DNA of 64,000 nucleotides. Origin: TMED8 sp038125725. Its GTDB lineage: Bacteria > Pseudomonadota > Alphaproteobacteria > Rhodospirillales > Casp-alpha2. The notes beneath the pieces are model-generated. The model had not been told where the DNA came from, made no database searches, and saw nothing but the letters and a program-made list of their open reading frames with translations. A program made the translations under genes and the position numbers. This document shows, piece after piece, positions 42,630 through 51,251 of the stretch. Position 1 is the first letter of the stretch. Each line of letters opens with the position of its first letter. The stretch is taken from contig JAYPEK010000004.1 in assembly GCA_038125725.1 (NCBI GenBank), positions 1 through 64,000 on the forward strand. Direction: 5' to 3'.

Positions 42630-44483
42630 TTAAACATCCATATGGGCGAATTCAATCCAATCGGGCGCGTCGACAGTCGCGGGAAGTTCAAACACATAGT
42701 GCTTGGCGTCCGGCCCAGACGCTTCCAGGTTCATGCCCAGGTCGTCGAAGAGGTTTTCACATTGGCCATTTTTCTTGGTTTTCAGGTATAACGCGCGGAT
42801 GCGGGCATAGCCGGCACGGGTCGCGGACGCGACGAAGGCCGCGAACAGGGCGCGCTCCACGCCCCGGCCCAAGGCGCGACAGCTTATCAATAGGCTATCG
42901 ATTTCGATTTCCCGGACGTCAGAGGCGCCACTGATGGGGCGGCCCAGGCACAAGGCAATGATGCCTTGATCGCCAAATCGGTCTGATAGGGTCGCGGTGA
43001 AATAAATGCCATCATCCGCAACGAATGCCGCGAGGTCGGCTTCCGAATGCCGCCTGGTCGTTACATTGAATTGGTTCGTGCGGGCGCACATTTGCGCGGC
43101 GCGCGTAATTGTCGCCGCTCCCAATGGGTCGACGGTCATCCGCATTTCCAGGCTGCGCAGGAACGTTTCCAGATTTGAAGAGGCCGCGCGCAATTTGCGC
43201 CGCTCGCTCTCGCGCGAATAATCTTCGCTGCGCTGAAGATCCGCGTCAGTCAGGCCATAGCGGGCGAACCAGGGGTTTTGGGCCAGCATCTCGATGACCT
43301 CTAACGGGTCTTCGCCGATTTCCGGCACTTCCACGTCGGGGAGGTGGAACCTCATGGCCTCTCGTTCAATGGCCTGGTCATCGATGAACACCACGCTGTC
43401 GAGGCCGAGGCGCAACTCGTCGATTGCTTCTTGCAGGTTATCCGCCTTGGGGCGCCAGTTGGCCTTGATCACCGTGAAATCGGTTAGTGACAGGGGCATA
43501 TCCGATCGTGTGGAGAACGCCTCTTCCACGTCGGCAGGGTTGTTCTTGCTCAACAATATGAGAATCACGCCGCGCGCTTTCAAAGACGCGACGAGTTCCT
43601 GAATCCGCCAATAGAGCTTGCCCGGATAATCCTGGCCGATGGACAGGCCGGCGATGCCGTCCTCCCCAAGCACGCCGCCCCAAAGGGTATTGTCCAGGTC
43701 GACGGCCAAGACCTTCTTCATCGGTCCGACAAGCGGGCGGAAGTGCTCGGCAAGGCAAGAGCCAAAGGCCGGCGCAGCCTGTGCGGCGATCGGCTGTTTG
43801 GCGACGAAATCCATTTTCGAGCTGTACCAGCCGGCCTTTTGCCGTTGCGACCATCCGGCGAAATCGAACACATGAACGCCCGGGTTCTCCGCCGCGCAGG
43901 CCAGAACGGTTTCGTTCAATCGGGTAATCGCCGCCAAAATCCCCGCCGGCTGATTTGTCTCCATAACATCGCCCGCCATCATCAGGGATGATGGCAGGGT
44001 CGAGAGGAAAAGCGGCAGCGGCGAGGCCCCGGCGTAGGCGGAAACCAACTGTCGGATCCTTCCGGCGGCCTGATCGATAATTTCCTGGCGCTGATCCGTT
44101 GCCAGCAAGTGCCTGCGGCGCAGCAGCTCAGCCAGTAGTTCTTCGGCGCGCCAGAGCACCAACAGGGCGTCAAGGGGCTGGACCAGCAACGGTGAAGCCG
44201 GGTCCAGCAGATCCTGTTCGATAGTGTCGTGGTCGGAGATCACGATATGCGGATTTGACGGGATGGTCGATAAGCCGAGTTCCAACGCGGGCCGCTGCGG
44301 ACCCAGGGTAAAGGTGGAAGTGATGCCGAGAGAAAAAGCCGGTGCCTGGTGTATGACGGCCTGTTCGTGAGCCGCATCCAGGGCCGCGGCAATGGCGCTT
44401 GGCCTGCCGCTTTTCAGGGCGTCGCGAATGAGACTCCTTGCCTCCGGCTGCCACGCTTTGAGGGACCAGGAAGCCGGGGTCAT
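42630..44483 (-). CDS. FkbH-like HAD-IIIC enzyme with C-terminal GNAT-like domain
   Basis: This 617-residue protein starts at ATG 44,483, which overlaps the stop of the MaoC-SDR gene (ATGA). The N-terminal part (about 1-250) is SGNH-like/uncharacterised. The HAD core follows, with VLAVDLDNTLWGGVLGEDG (D262, D264), then LLSKNNPADVEEAF and FIDDQAIEREAM. A C-terminal acyltransferase-like region (about 465-617) contains DRFGDQGIIALCL. FkbH relatives move phosphoglycerate from 1,3-bisphosphoglycerate to an ACP and remove the phosphate, giving glyceryl-ACP. With an ACP gene beside it, that reaction is the leading hypothesis. Confidence 0.85.
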   Translation of the reverse strand: MTPASWSLKAWQPEARSLIRDALKSGRPSAIAAALDAAHEQAVIHQAPAFSLGITSTFTLGPQRPALELGLSTIPSNPHIVISDHDTIEQDLLDPASPLLVQPLDALLVLWRAEELLAELLRRRHLLATDQRQEIIDQAAGRIRQLVSAYAGASPLPLFLSTLPSSLMMAGDVMETNQPAGILAAITRLNETVLACAAENPGVHVFDFAGWSQRQKAGWYSSKMDFVAKQPIAAQAAPAFGSCLAEHFRPLVGPMKKVLAVDLDNTLWGGVLGEDGIAGLSIGQDYPGKLYWRIQELVASLKARGVILILLSKNNPADVEEAFSTRSDMPLSLTDFTVIKANWRPKADNLQEAIDELRLGLDSVVFIDDQAIEREAMRFHLPDVEVPEIGEDPLEVIEMLAQNPWFARYGLTDADLQRSEDYSRESERRKLRAASSNLETFLRSLEMRMTVDPLGAATITRAAQMCARTNQFNVTTRRHSEADLAAFVADDGIYFTATLSDRFGDQGIIALCLGRPISGASDVREIEIDSLLISCRALGRGVERALFAAFVASATRAGYARIRALYLKTKKNGQCENLFDDLGMNLEASGPDAKHYVFELPATVDAPDWIEFAHMDV

Positions 44484-45673
44484 CCCGCGGTCAGTCCACC
44501 GGTAACCGGAATGTTTGCGCCATTGATGAAGCTCGCACCGGGCCCCATCAGGAAGGTGACCGTGGCGGCGACGTCTTCGACGCTGCAAAGTCTGCGGAGC
44601 GGATTTTTCGCCTCCTCGATCCGTTTCGTCGCCTGCGGAACGTCCCGGGAAAACGGCGTATCCATCATTGATGGCGATACGGCGTTGCACCGAATGTTCC
44701 GAGGGCCCAGCTCTATCGCAAGCGTTCGCACCAGCCCCAACAAGGCCAGTTTGGCGGCGCTATAGGCGCCCATGCCCTCGGGCGGCATATCCAGGGTGTA
44801 TTGGGTCGATATGGCGCAGATCGACGCGCCGGATTGAAGTCCTGCCTGCAAGCCCAAAATCAATTGATGAAAGGCGACGGGCCCGACATCGAAATGGGCC
44901 TGCATTTCGGAGGCACTTTTTTTGTCGGTCAATCGGACGGCCTCGGCGTTTGGTGCCGCGGCATGGACCAGCCCATGGATGTCGCCGCTTTCAAGAATGG
45001 CGCCGCATGCCGTCTCAATGGCGTAGGCATCGCGCAAGTCGGTGGTGATGACATTGCGGCATTGCGCGGCAAGCGAAACCGCTGCCGCCTTGAGGCGGCC
45101 GGGGTCCCGGCCGAGTAGCGTCAACTCGGCGCCCATCGAGGCAAGTTTCGATGCGATGCCAGACCCCAGTGCGCCGTTGCCGCCCGTGACGACGATATGT
45201 TTTCCCGCGAGGAGCAGGTCGCGATCCGTGTCAGCGGCCTTCGCGGCTTGCTTCTCGCTGGCGGATAACAACGAAACCGTGGCTTCGGCATCGAAATACT
45301 TGCGGGTCCCATCGATATCGGTGCCGGCGATTTCGACGGCCATGGTGTTGCTCGAGTGATGAACGGCTTTCACCACGGCGGTAAACTTCACGTTGTCATT
45401 GATTCGAATCGGCTGGCGCCAATTGATGTTGAAGGACAACCATAGTGCCCCCGGTCCCGGCAGTTCATTGCCGATCAGCGCGGAGATATGGGCAGCCGCC
45501 AACATGCCGTGAACGACGGGCTCGCCCATCGAGGTTTCAGAAGCAAATTCGCGGCTCAGGTGGATCGGATTGATGTCACCCGACATATCGGCAAAGGCCT
45601 CTACGTCCTTGGCCGTAAACAGGTGCACAATCACACGTTGATCGCCCGCCTTCCATTTCTGAATGTCTTGCAT
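44480..45673 (-). CDS. Fused MaoC-like hydratase and short-chain dehydrogenase
   Basis: This 397-residue protein starts at ATG 45,673, behind GGAGAG. The N-terminal MaoC-like hot-dog domain (about 8-140) carries the hydratase motif D33-x-N35-P36-x-H38. The C-terminal classical SDR has VVTGGNGALGSG (162-173), catalytic S289 in AISTQYT, Y304 and K308. The two activities are those of (R)-enoyl hydration/dehydration and 3-oxoacyl reduction. It could interconvert hydroxy-, keto- and enoyl forms of the ACP-bound group. The fusion itself is seen in the sequence; the substrate is inferred from neighbours. Confidence 0.87.
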   Translation of the reverse strand: MQDIQKWKAGDQRVIVHLFTAKDVEAFADMSGDINPIHLSREFASETSMGEPVVHGMLAAAHISALIGNELPGPGALWLSFNINWRQPIRINDNVKFTAVVKAVHHSSNTMAVEIAGTDIDGTRKYFDAEATVSLLSASEKQAAKAADTDRDLLLAGKHIVVTGGNGALGSGIASKLASMGAELTLLGRDPGRLKAAAVSLAAQCRNVITTDLRDAYAIETACGAILESGDIHGLVHAAAPNAEAVRLTDKKSASEMQAHFDVGPVAFHQLILGLQAGLQSGASICAISTQYTLDMPPEGMGAYSAAKLALLGLVRTLAIELGPRNIRCNAVSPSMMDTPFSRDVPQATKRIEEAKNPLRRLCSVEDVAATVTFLMGPGASFINGANIPVTGGLTAG

Positions 45674-45718
45674 GCCTACTCTCCAAGTCGAAACCAAATA
45701 CTGCGTGGTTTCAGGCTC

Positions 45719-47032
45719 TTACCCCGTGGCTGGCGGCGTCTCGCAAATGGGATTTGCCGCCCTTTCGTGCTCCGTGTCGCGGATCAGCGCCCTTAGGTCG
45801 CGCATGGGATCAGTATTTTCCGCCATCCAATTCATGAGCAACGCCCGCGCCCTGTCCAGGTGTCTTGTGATATTGCCCGGTTCAAGCTTGACGCCAAACC
45901 TATTTCCCTCGTCAGCGGCAGCGCGGCGCGGCCCGAGGACCGTATCGAGAATGCGATTTCCAATTCCAATATCAAAATGCGGCGCATCATAATAGTTTTT
46001 CATGTGCGCTTCCGGCATCGATGCGGACGGGACGGGTTCGGTTGTAATGTTGCCGACGTCGCTGAAATCCCAGATGGCGAATGGATCGGCGCCGTAGGTA
46101 CTGGCCATCCGGCTGTTCAGGGCGACGGCGCCTTGGAGCCAATGCCCGAAGATATCGTACAGCCCCAGTTCCATCATGCTTGCCGAATACTCGACATGAT
46201 AAGGATCGACGACAAAGACCAAGGAAATGCCGTTTTCATATCCAAAGCGTAAAATATCCTCAAAAACCTTAAGCGTGTCGCGGTTCGATGCCGCCGGGCA
46301 AAATTTCCTTTCGGGCAGCGGAAACCAAAGATAACCCATGAATGCTTCAAGACCGTTTCTCAGCCGCCGATTGTAGCCGCCGCTTTTTACGATGTTCTCG
46401 CGATGTGCCTCGCCGAGAACACGGCGTCCTTTTTGCGTATAGGTCTTGCCCCTGAAGACCGATTGCGTCGATGCATCCTGAAAGAAGTTCCAGGCCGCAA
46501 CGCGGCCGCTCGCAACCAATGCATCGACCGATAGCAGATGGTTGAAGATATAACCCCTTCTGGCGACAAGGCCGGCGCGATCGCCACGTGCATTGACGAG
46601 CAAGCGATCCTCGAGGAAGTCCGGCCGTTCGCCCTGATAGGCGTTGATGCTCGAGGGAACGATGGAGATAAGGGCCTGCTTCAGGGGTGATGCGGCGTGG
46701 CTATGTTGGAGGTAGCGAAAGATCTCATACAGGTTCGCGCCACTGAGCCCCAGATTAAACACAGGTCGGTATTGCCACGCCTTGTGTTCTGGATCGAAGC
46801 CGACTTCGGCGGATGACGCGCCGAGAATGACGGTCGCGGGTTTGACTTTCATGACCCGAAGAGCCTTGCCCATGCGGCCATAGGCTCCGTACTCCATCCT
46901 GTCGGCGTTCAGCCACCGAATATCGGGAAAATTCAGAACTCTGTAGGGATCGACCAGGATGTTGATTCCCGAAACCAGGGAAATGAATACGAAAACGAAT
47001 AAAAGAAGAAGCCGTAGATACCGCTTTTCCAT
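45719..47032 (-). CDS. Membrane-anchored SGNH-like protein
   Basis: This 437-residue protein starts at ATG 47,032 (MEKRYLRLLLLF). One N-terminal hydrophobic helix acts as signal anchor, and the remainder is periplasmic. The segment VILGASSAEVGFDPEH looks like the SGNH block-I Ser region, and a late DAPHFD could supply block V Asp-x-x-His. Such proteins partner with MBOAT enzymes as the second half of O-acylation systems (AlgX/AlgJ, DltD-like logic). It is 46 nt upstream of the MaoC-SDR gene. The family was not recognised by name. Confidence 0.65.
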   Translation of the reverse strand: MEKRYLRLLLLFVFVFISLVSGINILVDPYRVLNFPDIRWLNADRMEYGAYGRMGKALRVMKVKPATVILGASSAEVGFDPEHKAWQYRPVFNLGLSGANLYEIFRYLQHSHAASPLKQALISIVPSSINAYQGERPDFLEDRLLVNARGDRAGLVARRGYIFNHLLSVDALVASGRVAAWNFFQDASTQSVFRGKTYTQKGRRVLGEAHRENIVKSGGYNRRLRNGLEAFMGYLWFPLPERKFCPAASNRDTLKVFEDILRFGYENGISLVFVVDPYHVEYSASMMELGLYDIFGHWLQGAVALNSRMASTYGADPFAIWDFSDVGNITTEPVPSASMPEAHMKNYYDAPHFDIGIGNRILDTVLGPRRAAADEGNRFGVKLEPGNITRHLDRARALLMNWMAENTDPMRDLRALIRDTEHERAANPICETPPATG

Positions 47033-47102
47033 GCCCAAAGACAATTTGCTATCGCTCGGTTCGGTCAACATCGATTGGGGTGCGTGTCTTTATGTCGCCG
47101 CA

Positions 47103-47753
47103 TCACGTGAGTTCGATAAAGTTTTGAAGAACCCGCAAGCCCGTGGGGCCGCTCTTCTCCGGATGAAACTGGCATCCCCACAGGGAGCCGGCCCTGACGG
47201 CGGCGCAGAGCTCCACGCCATCGTAACGGGTCGAGGCGGCGACATTCGAAGGGTTTTCCGGGCGCGCGACGAAAGAATGGACGAAGTAGACGCTCTCCCC
47301 GGCGGCGACACCGGAAAACAAGGAGGCGCCGCATTCCGGCGCATCCGGAAAAGACAGCTCGCCCCAGCCGACATGGGGAATCTTGTGGTGCGTGCCGTTC
47401 GGGCTCGTGTCCGGAATGGCCTCGACCGCACCCGGGATGAATCCAAGCCCGTCATGGCGCCCGAACTCATGGCTTTCATCCAGCATGATCTGCATGCCGA
47501 CGCAGATGCCCAGGTACGGACGCCCTGTCTCCGCAAAACCGCGGATCGCGTCTTCGAGGCCGCGCTTGGAAATCTCGGCCATGACGTGGCCAAAGGCACC
47601 GACACCGGGAAGGATGAGCCGCTCGGCGGCAAGAATGTCATCTTCGTTTGCCGTAATTTTCGGCGCCGCCCCGACCTTCTCACAAGCACGCAGCACGCTC
47701 AGCAAATTGCCGCTGCCTGCATCGACGATGGTAACCGGTTTCTCTTTGCTCAT
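47103..47753 (-). CDS. HisH-family glutamine amidotransferase, glycan-type paralogue
   Basis: This 216-residue class I amidotransferase has its Cys nucleophile in LGICVGMQ (about residue 84) and the His-Glu pair in FHPEKSGPTG near the C-terminus. The ATG at 47,753 is preferred over a GTG three codons earlier. It lies 50 nt after a HisF-like gene. Since the locus has no other histidine genes and does have a WbpG/PseA-type enzyme, it most likely releases ammonia for amidination of a nonulosonic acid (the HisH2/HisF2/WbpG set). Confidence 0.88.
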   Translation of the reverse strand: MSKEKPVTIVDAGSGNLLSVLRACEKVGAAPKITANEDDILAAERLILPGVGAFGHVMAEISKRGLEDAIRGFAETGRPYLGICVGMQIMLDESHEFGRHDGLGFIPGAVEAIPDTSPNGTHHKIPHVGWGELSFPDAPECGASLFSGVAAGESVYFVHSFVARPENPSNVAASTRYDGVELCAAVRAGSLWGCQFHPEKSGPTGLRVLQNFIELT

Positions 47754-47803
47754 TCGATCCACTCAGATTGGCCGGCGGACGAGGGCCGGCCGAAATCGCG
47801 ATT

Positions 47804-48580
47804 TCAAATCGCCCGGACAGGAATCCCCAGCTCGAGCGCCGCGGCGCGGATCGAAACCGGATCATCTTTGTCGAAATGAAAAAGGCTGGCGATCGCCGCG
47901 GCATTGGCATGTCCGTCGAACGCCACGGCGGCCAGATGATCGGCGGTTCCCATGCCGCCGCTGGCAATGACCGGCACCGGGACGGCGTCCGCCACGGCCC
48001 GGGTCAATTCAACATCGAACCCGCGACGCGTGCCGTCTTGATCGACGGACGTGAGCAGAATTTCTCCCGCGCCCAGCTCGCAAGCCTGTTGCGCCCAATC
48101 GAGAACATCCAGGCCTGTATGTTCCCGGCCCAGGTCCGTTAATGCCTCCCATGAGCCAGTCCGATCGTCTTTCTTGGCCTCGATGGAGAGCACCACGCAT
48201 TGGGATCCAAACCGGTTGGAAATTTCACTGATCAGGCGGGGGGTTTTCGTCGCCGCGGTGTTGATTGCGATCTTGTCGGCTCCGGCATTCAACAGGACAT
48301 CGGCGTCCTCAAGGCTTCTGATGCCGCCGCCCACGGTGATCGGGATGAAAACCTCCTTGGCGGTGTGGGTGAGGACCTCCGCCAGGTTGTTCCGATTGTA
48401 CAGGCTGGCGACCGCGTCCATGTAGACGATCTCATCGATGCCCTGGTCGTAATAGCGCTGGGCAAACGCGCCGGGGTCGCCGACCTTGCGCCAGCCTTCC
48501 AAGTGGATGCCCTTGATGAGGGTGTCCATTTTGACGTCGAGGCGGGCGATGATGCGGAAGTTTCCGGCGGGTTGCGGCAT
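47804..48580 (-). CDS. HisF-family synthase subunit, glycan-type paralogue
   Basis: This 258-residue TIM-barrel protein has the HisF catalytic aspartates in IARLDVKMD (D15) and TSVDQDGTRRG (near 137), with phosphate loops VGGGIRSLEDADVLL and ASGGMGTADHL. Compared with true HisF the N-terminus is altered (DVKMDTLIKGIHLEGWRKVG). Paired with the HisH gene it would channel ammonia to the WbpG/PseA-type enzyme. It follows the PtmE-like gene by 32 nt. Confidence 0.87.
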   Translation of the reverse strand: MPQPAGNFRIIARLDVKMDTLIKGIHLEGWRKVGDPGAFAQRYYDQGIDEIVYMDAVASLYNRNNLAEVLTHTAKEVFIPITVGGGIRSLEDADVLLNAGADKIAINTAATKTPRLISEISNRFGSQCVVLSIEAKKDDRTGSWEALTDLGREHTGLDVLDWAQQACELGAGEILLTSVDQDGTRRGFDVELTRAVADAVPVPVIASGGMGTADHLAAVAFDGHANAAAIASLFHFDKDDPVSIRAAALELGIPVRAI

Positions 48581-48612
48581 GTTGTCGGTGCTCGGCGATA
48601 CAAGTGAATGCG

Positions 48613-49659
48613 TTACAGGTCGGTGATGAGCTTTCGGGCTCGTTCTAGGTCATCCGGCCGGCCAATATCAAGCCAGAGCTCGCCGACGGGGAAGGCGGCG
48701 ATCTTTTCTCCCGCAGCCAACAGGGAGTTCATCAGGTCGGGCATGTCGAGCGGCCGATCTTTCGGCACATCGGCGACCACTGACGGCTCCAACACATAAA
48801 GACCGGCGTTCACATGCAGGCGCTGGACCGGCTTTTCGTTGATCCGCGAGACGAGGTGCTGGCTGAATTCGACGATGCCGAACGGCACGTCGATATCGTA
48901 TTCACGCACGCACATGGTCGCCGCGCATTCATACTCCTGATGGTACGACAACAGGCTGGTGAAGTTGACGTTGGTGAGAAGATCGCCGTTCATGACAATG
49001 AGCGAAGAGGTCAGGGGAAACGGAATCAGCCCCATGGCGCCGGCCGTGCCAAGCTGGCTTTCTTCGTTGAGATAGACGATTTCCGCGTTCCAGCGGTTGC
49101 CATCGCCAAAATGCTCCTGAATCATTTTTGCCTTGTAGTTGACGGCGATGAAGAAGCGGCGGAAACCCTGCTTGATGAAGTTTTCGATGATCGTCTCGAG
49201 CAACGGCTTGTCACCGACCTGCAGCAAGGGTTTCGGCATGTCCGCGGTGAAGGGGCGAAGGCGGGTGCCGAGACCGCCGGCCATCAGCAGCACCCAATTG
49301 TCCTCGCGTTGCTGGGTCAGAAACAAGTCTTCGATGGTTTCCAGCCCGACGACCCGCCTGGCGGAATCCAGGATCGGCAGGTGACGAAGCCGGCTGCTGG
49401 CGAGCATTTCCAACAGCTCGTCGCCTGGGGTCGCCGCCGACGCATGCCGGGGGTTGGTGTTCATGATGCTGTCGACGGGCTGGTCCAGGCTCTGGGCGTT
49501 CAACAAGGCCCGCCGGATGTCGCCGTCGGTGACGATGCCGAGAAGGGTTTCCTGGTCATCGACGACCAGGCAAACCTGCGCCTCGTTTTCCGAGATACAT
49601 TTCAGCGCCTCACCAATTGTAATGCCTGGTGAAACGAGGGTTTTCTTCCAAGCAACCAT
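48613..49659 (-). CDS. CBS-domain nucleotidyltransferase, PtmE-like
   Basis: This 348-residue protein has two N-terminal CBS motifs (about 1-115; LGIVTDGDIRRALL) and a GT-A-like nucleotidyltransferase starting LLMAGGLGTRLRPFTADMPK (about 125). This arrangement is that of PtmE, which makes the GDP-amino-sugar that feeds legionaminic acid synthesis in Campylobacter. The CBS pair may bind an adenine nucleotide or a pathway product and set activity. It lies 45 nt after the PIG-L gene. Confidence 0.88.
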   Translation of the reverse strand: MVAWKKTLVSPGITIGEALKCISENEAQVCLVVDDQETLLGIVTDGDIRRALLNAQSLDQPVDSIMNTNPRHASAATPGDELLEMLASSRLRHLPILDSARRVVGLETIEDLFLTQQREDNWVLLMAGGLGTRLRPFTADMPKPLLQVGDKPLLETIIENFIKQGFRRFFIAVNYKAKMIQEHFGDGNRWNAEIVYLNEESQLGTAGAMGLIPFPLTSSLIVMNGDLLTNVNFTSLLSYHQEYECAATMCVREYDIDVPFGIVEFSQHLVSRINEKPVQRLHVNAGLYVLEPSVVADVPKDRPLDMPDLMNSLLAAGEKIAAFPVGELWLDIGRPDDLERARKLITDL

Positions 49660-49704
49660 TTTGCGTACTCGGTATTGTAGATGGGGAAGGTTGGACGGTT
49701 ATTC

Positions 49705-50370
49705 TTAAACGCGGTGTTTTAAAAGGTGGAAAGCCTCGGCGGCCATCGTCCCGATTTTGGCGCCGTTGAGTTGTGCCAGCGCCTGAATGGACGTTTCGCT
49801 CCGCGGGAAGGGATGAGCACCCAATTCACTTTCGTAGACCTTCAGAATTTCGATCTTCTTTTCCAAGAACTCGGTTATATCAACAAAGTAGTTCGGCACG
49901 AACCGATCTCTCGCTGCCAAGGCGAAATCGGTCTCGGATACGGTTTCGTAACTCAGGATTGTCGTCACCGAGGGATAGCGGAACCACTTTGATGTCGCCT
50001 GTACGGCGGCAGCGGCGATGCGGTGATCACTGTGGATATCACCGTCGTGCGGTGCATAGACGACGGCGGCTTCGGTCGCTTCGATGGCCTTTCCGATGGC
50101 CGCGACGAGATCCGAGCGTGGGGCCTGATCAAGCGAGGCGGGGGCATATTCCAGGCAGTTAGTGGACTTGAACCCGTAAGCACCTGCGACCTTGTCGATT
50201 TGCTCGCGCCGGGATGCGATTTGCTGCGGAGAGTATCCGGCATCTGCGCTCATTGACGTCAGCAACAGCCAGTGAATGTCGTCACCCTCGGCTTTGTGGC
50301 GAAGAAGCGTGCCCCCGCACCCCAGCGTTTCGTCATCTGCGTGGGGGGCGATCACCAAAACCGAATTCAT
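49705..50370 (-). CDS. PIG-L/LmbE-family deacetylase
   Basis: This 221-residue protein starts at ATG 50,370, which overlaps the formyltransferase stop (ATGA). Zinc motif H10-x-D12-D13 is in APHADDETLGCGG and the third ligand in HSDHR (about residue 109). The family removes N-acetyl groups from GlcNAc-type sugars. Coupling to a formyltransferase suggests that an acetamido group is removed and replaced by a formamido group on the same sugar. The long open frame upstream of this start is a shadow of the neighbouring gene. Confidence 0.88.
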   Translation of the reverse strand: MNSVLVIAPHADDETLGCGGTLLRHKAEGDDIHWLLLTSMSADAGYSPQQIASRREQIDKVAGAYGFKSTNCLEYAPASLDQAPRSDLVAAIGKAIEATEAAVVYAPHDGDIHSDHRIAAAAVQATSKWFRYPSVTTILSYETVSETDFALAARDRFVPNYFVDITEFLEKKIEILKVYESELGAHPFPRSETSIQALAQLNGAKIGTMAAEAFHLLKHRV

Positions 50371-51251
50371 AGGTAGCTTCCAATTTTCGGGAGTTCCGGG
50401 AACTCGTGGTCCAACAGGCGGATCGCGCCATCGCCACATTGAACGACCAGTTGCCGGCCATTGTGCCGCAGGACCTTTCCGGGTTCCAGGTTTTTCAAGG
50501 CCCCCTCGACCAGCGCTGTTTTCCAGATCTTTACGGAACCCGTGCCATGGCGGCACTCCGCGCCGGGATAGGGGTGGGCGAGCGCTCGGACAAGATTGTG
50601 GATCGCCGTCGCCGACATGCGCCAGTCGATCATGCCGTCGGCGGCGCTTCGTTTTCGCCATGTGTTCGCGGCCGTATCATCCTGTTGCCGCGCCACCAGT
50701 GTCCCGTTGGAAAGGCCTTCGACGACCGATCCGATCTGGCGTTTCGCTTCGGCTTTCAGTTTTTCGTAGAGCGTGCCGGCGTCGTCGGCATCGTCGATGG
50801 CGATAACGGCCTGGTCCAAGATGTCGCCGCTGTCGGCGCCCTCATCCATGATGAAAAAGGTCGCCCCGGTTGTCGGCAGTCCCAGGGCAAGCGCCCAGAT
50901 GATCGGGTGGCGCCCCCGGTTTTGCGGCAACAGCGCCGGGTGATAGCCGACCACGCCGCCAGGCGCCGCATCCAGCACGGACCTGGGAAGCAGATGCGAC
51001 CAACCAAAACAGAAAACGACATCGGCTTCGGCTTTCGCGATTTCGGCCTCGAGCGATATCGAAGGCTGCTGGTCGACATTGATGCATGGGGCGCCCATGG
51101 ATTGAGCCAGCGGCTCAAGCGAGCGGAAGTCGGCGTTCGCGGACGATGCCGACTTGGTAACGACCAGGACGATCTCGGCCTCCGGTACATCGGCGAGGGT
51201 CTCGAGAAGCGCGAAACTGAAATCCACACATCCGATGAAGGCGATCTTCAT
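50367..51251 (-). CDS. Formyltransferase-family protein, sugar N-formyltransferase-like
   Basis: This 294-residue protein has the Fmt-type fold. H104 is in GYHPALLPQNRGRHPI and the Asp in MDEGADSGDI (about 142). In the usual Asn-x-His-Asp triad the Asn position is Gly102 here, so activity may rely on a variant site. A C-terminal OB-like domain (about 200-294) is present. Relatives N-formylate amino sugars using N10-formyl-tetrahydrofolate. It overlaps both the LegG gene and the PIG-L gene by 4 nt. Confidence 0.8.
   Translation of the reverse strand: MKIAFIGCVDFSFALLETLADVPEAEIVLVVTKSASSANADFRSLEPLAQSMGAPCINVDQQPSISLEAEIAKAEADVVFCFGWSHLLPRSVLDAAPGGVVGYHPALLPQNRGRHPIIWALALGLPTTGATFFIMDEGADSGDILDQAVIAIDDADDAGTLYEKLKAEAKRQIGSVVEGLSNGTLVARQQDDTAANTWRKRSAADGMIDWRMSATAIHNLVRALAHPYPGAECRHGTGSVKIWKTALVEGALKNLEPGKVLRHNGRQLVVQCGDGAIRLLDHEFPELPKIGSYL

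Noticed and set aside
42630..44690. 686-codon frame for the FkbH-like gene
   Set aside because: The first 69 codons are a shadow of the MaoC-SDR gene; the ATG overlapping its stop is the normal operon start.
47103..48580. HisH/HisF read as the histidine biosynthesis operon
   Set aside because: No hisA, hisB, hisI or hisE flank them, and they lie between glycan-modification genes together with a WbpG-type enzyme.
49705..50661. 318-codon frame for the PIG-L gene
   Set aside because: The region upstream of ATG 50,370 is a low-complexity shadow of the formyltransferase gene.
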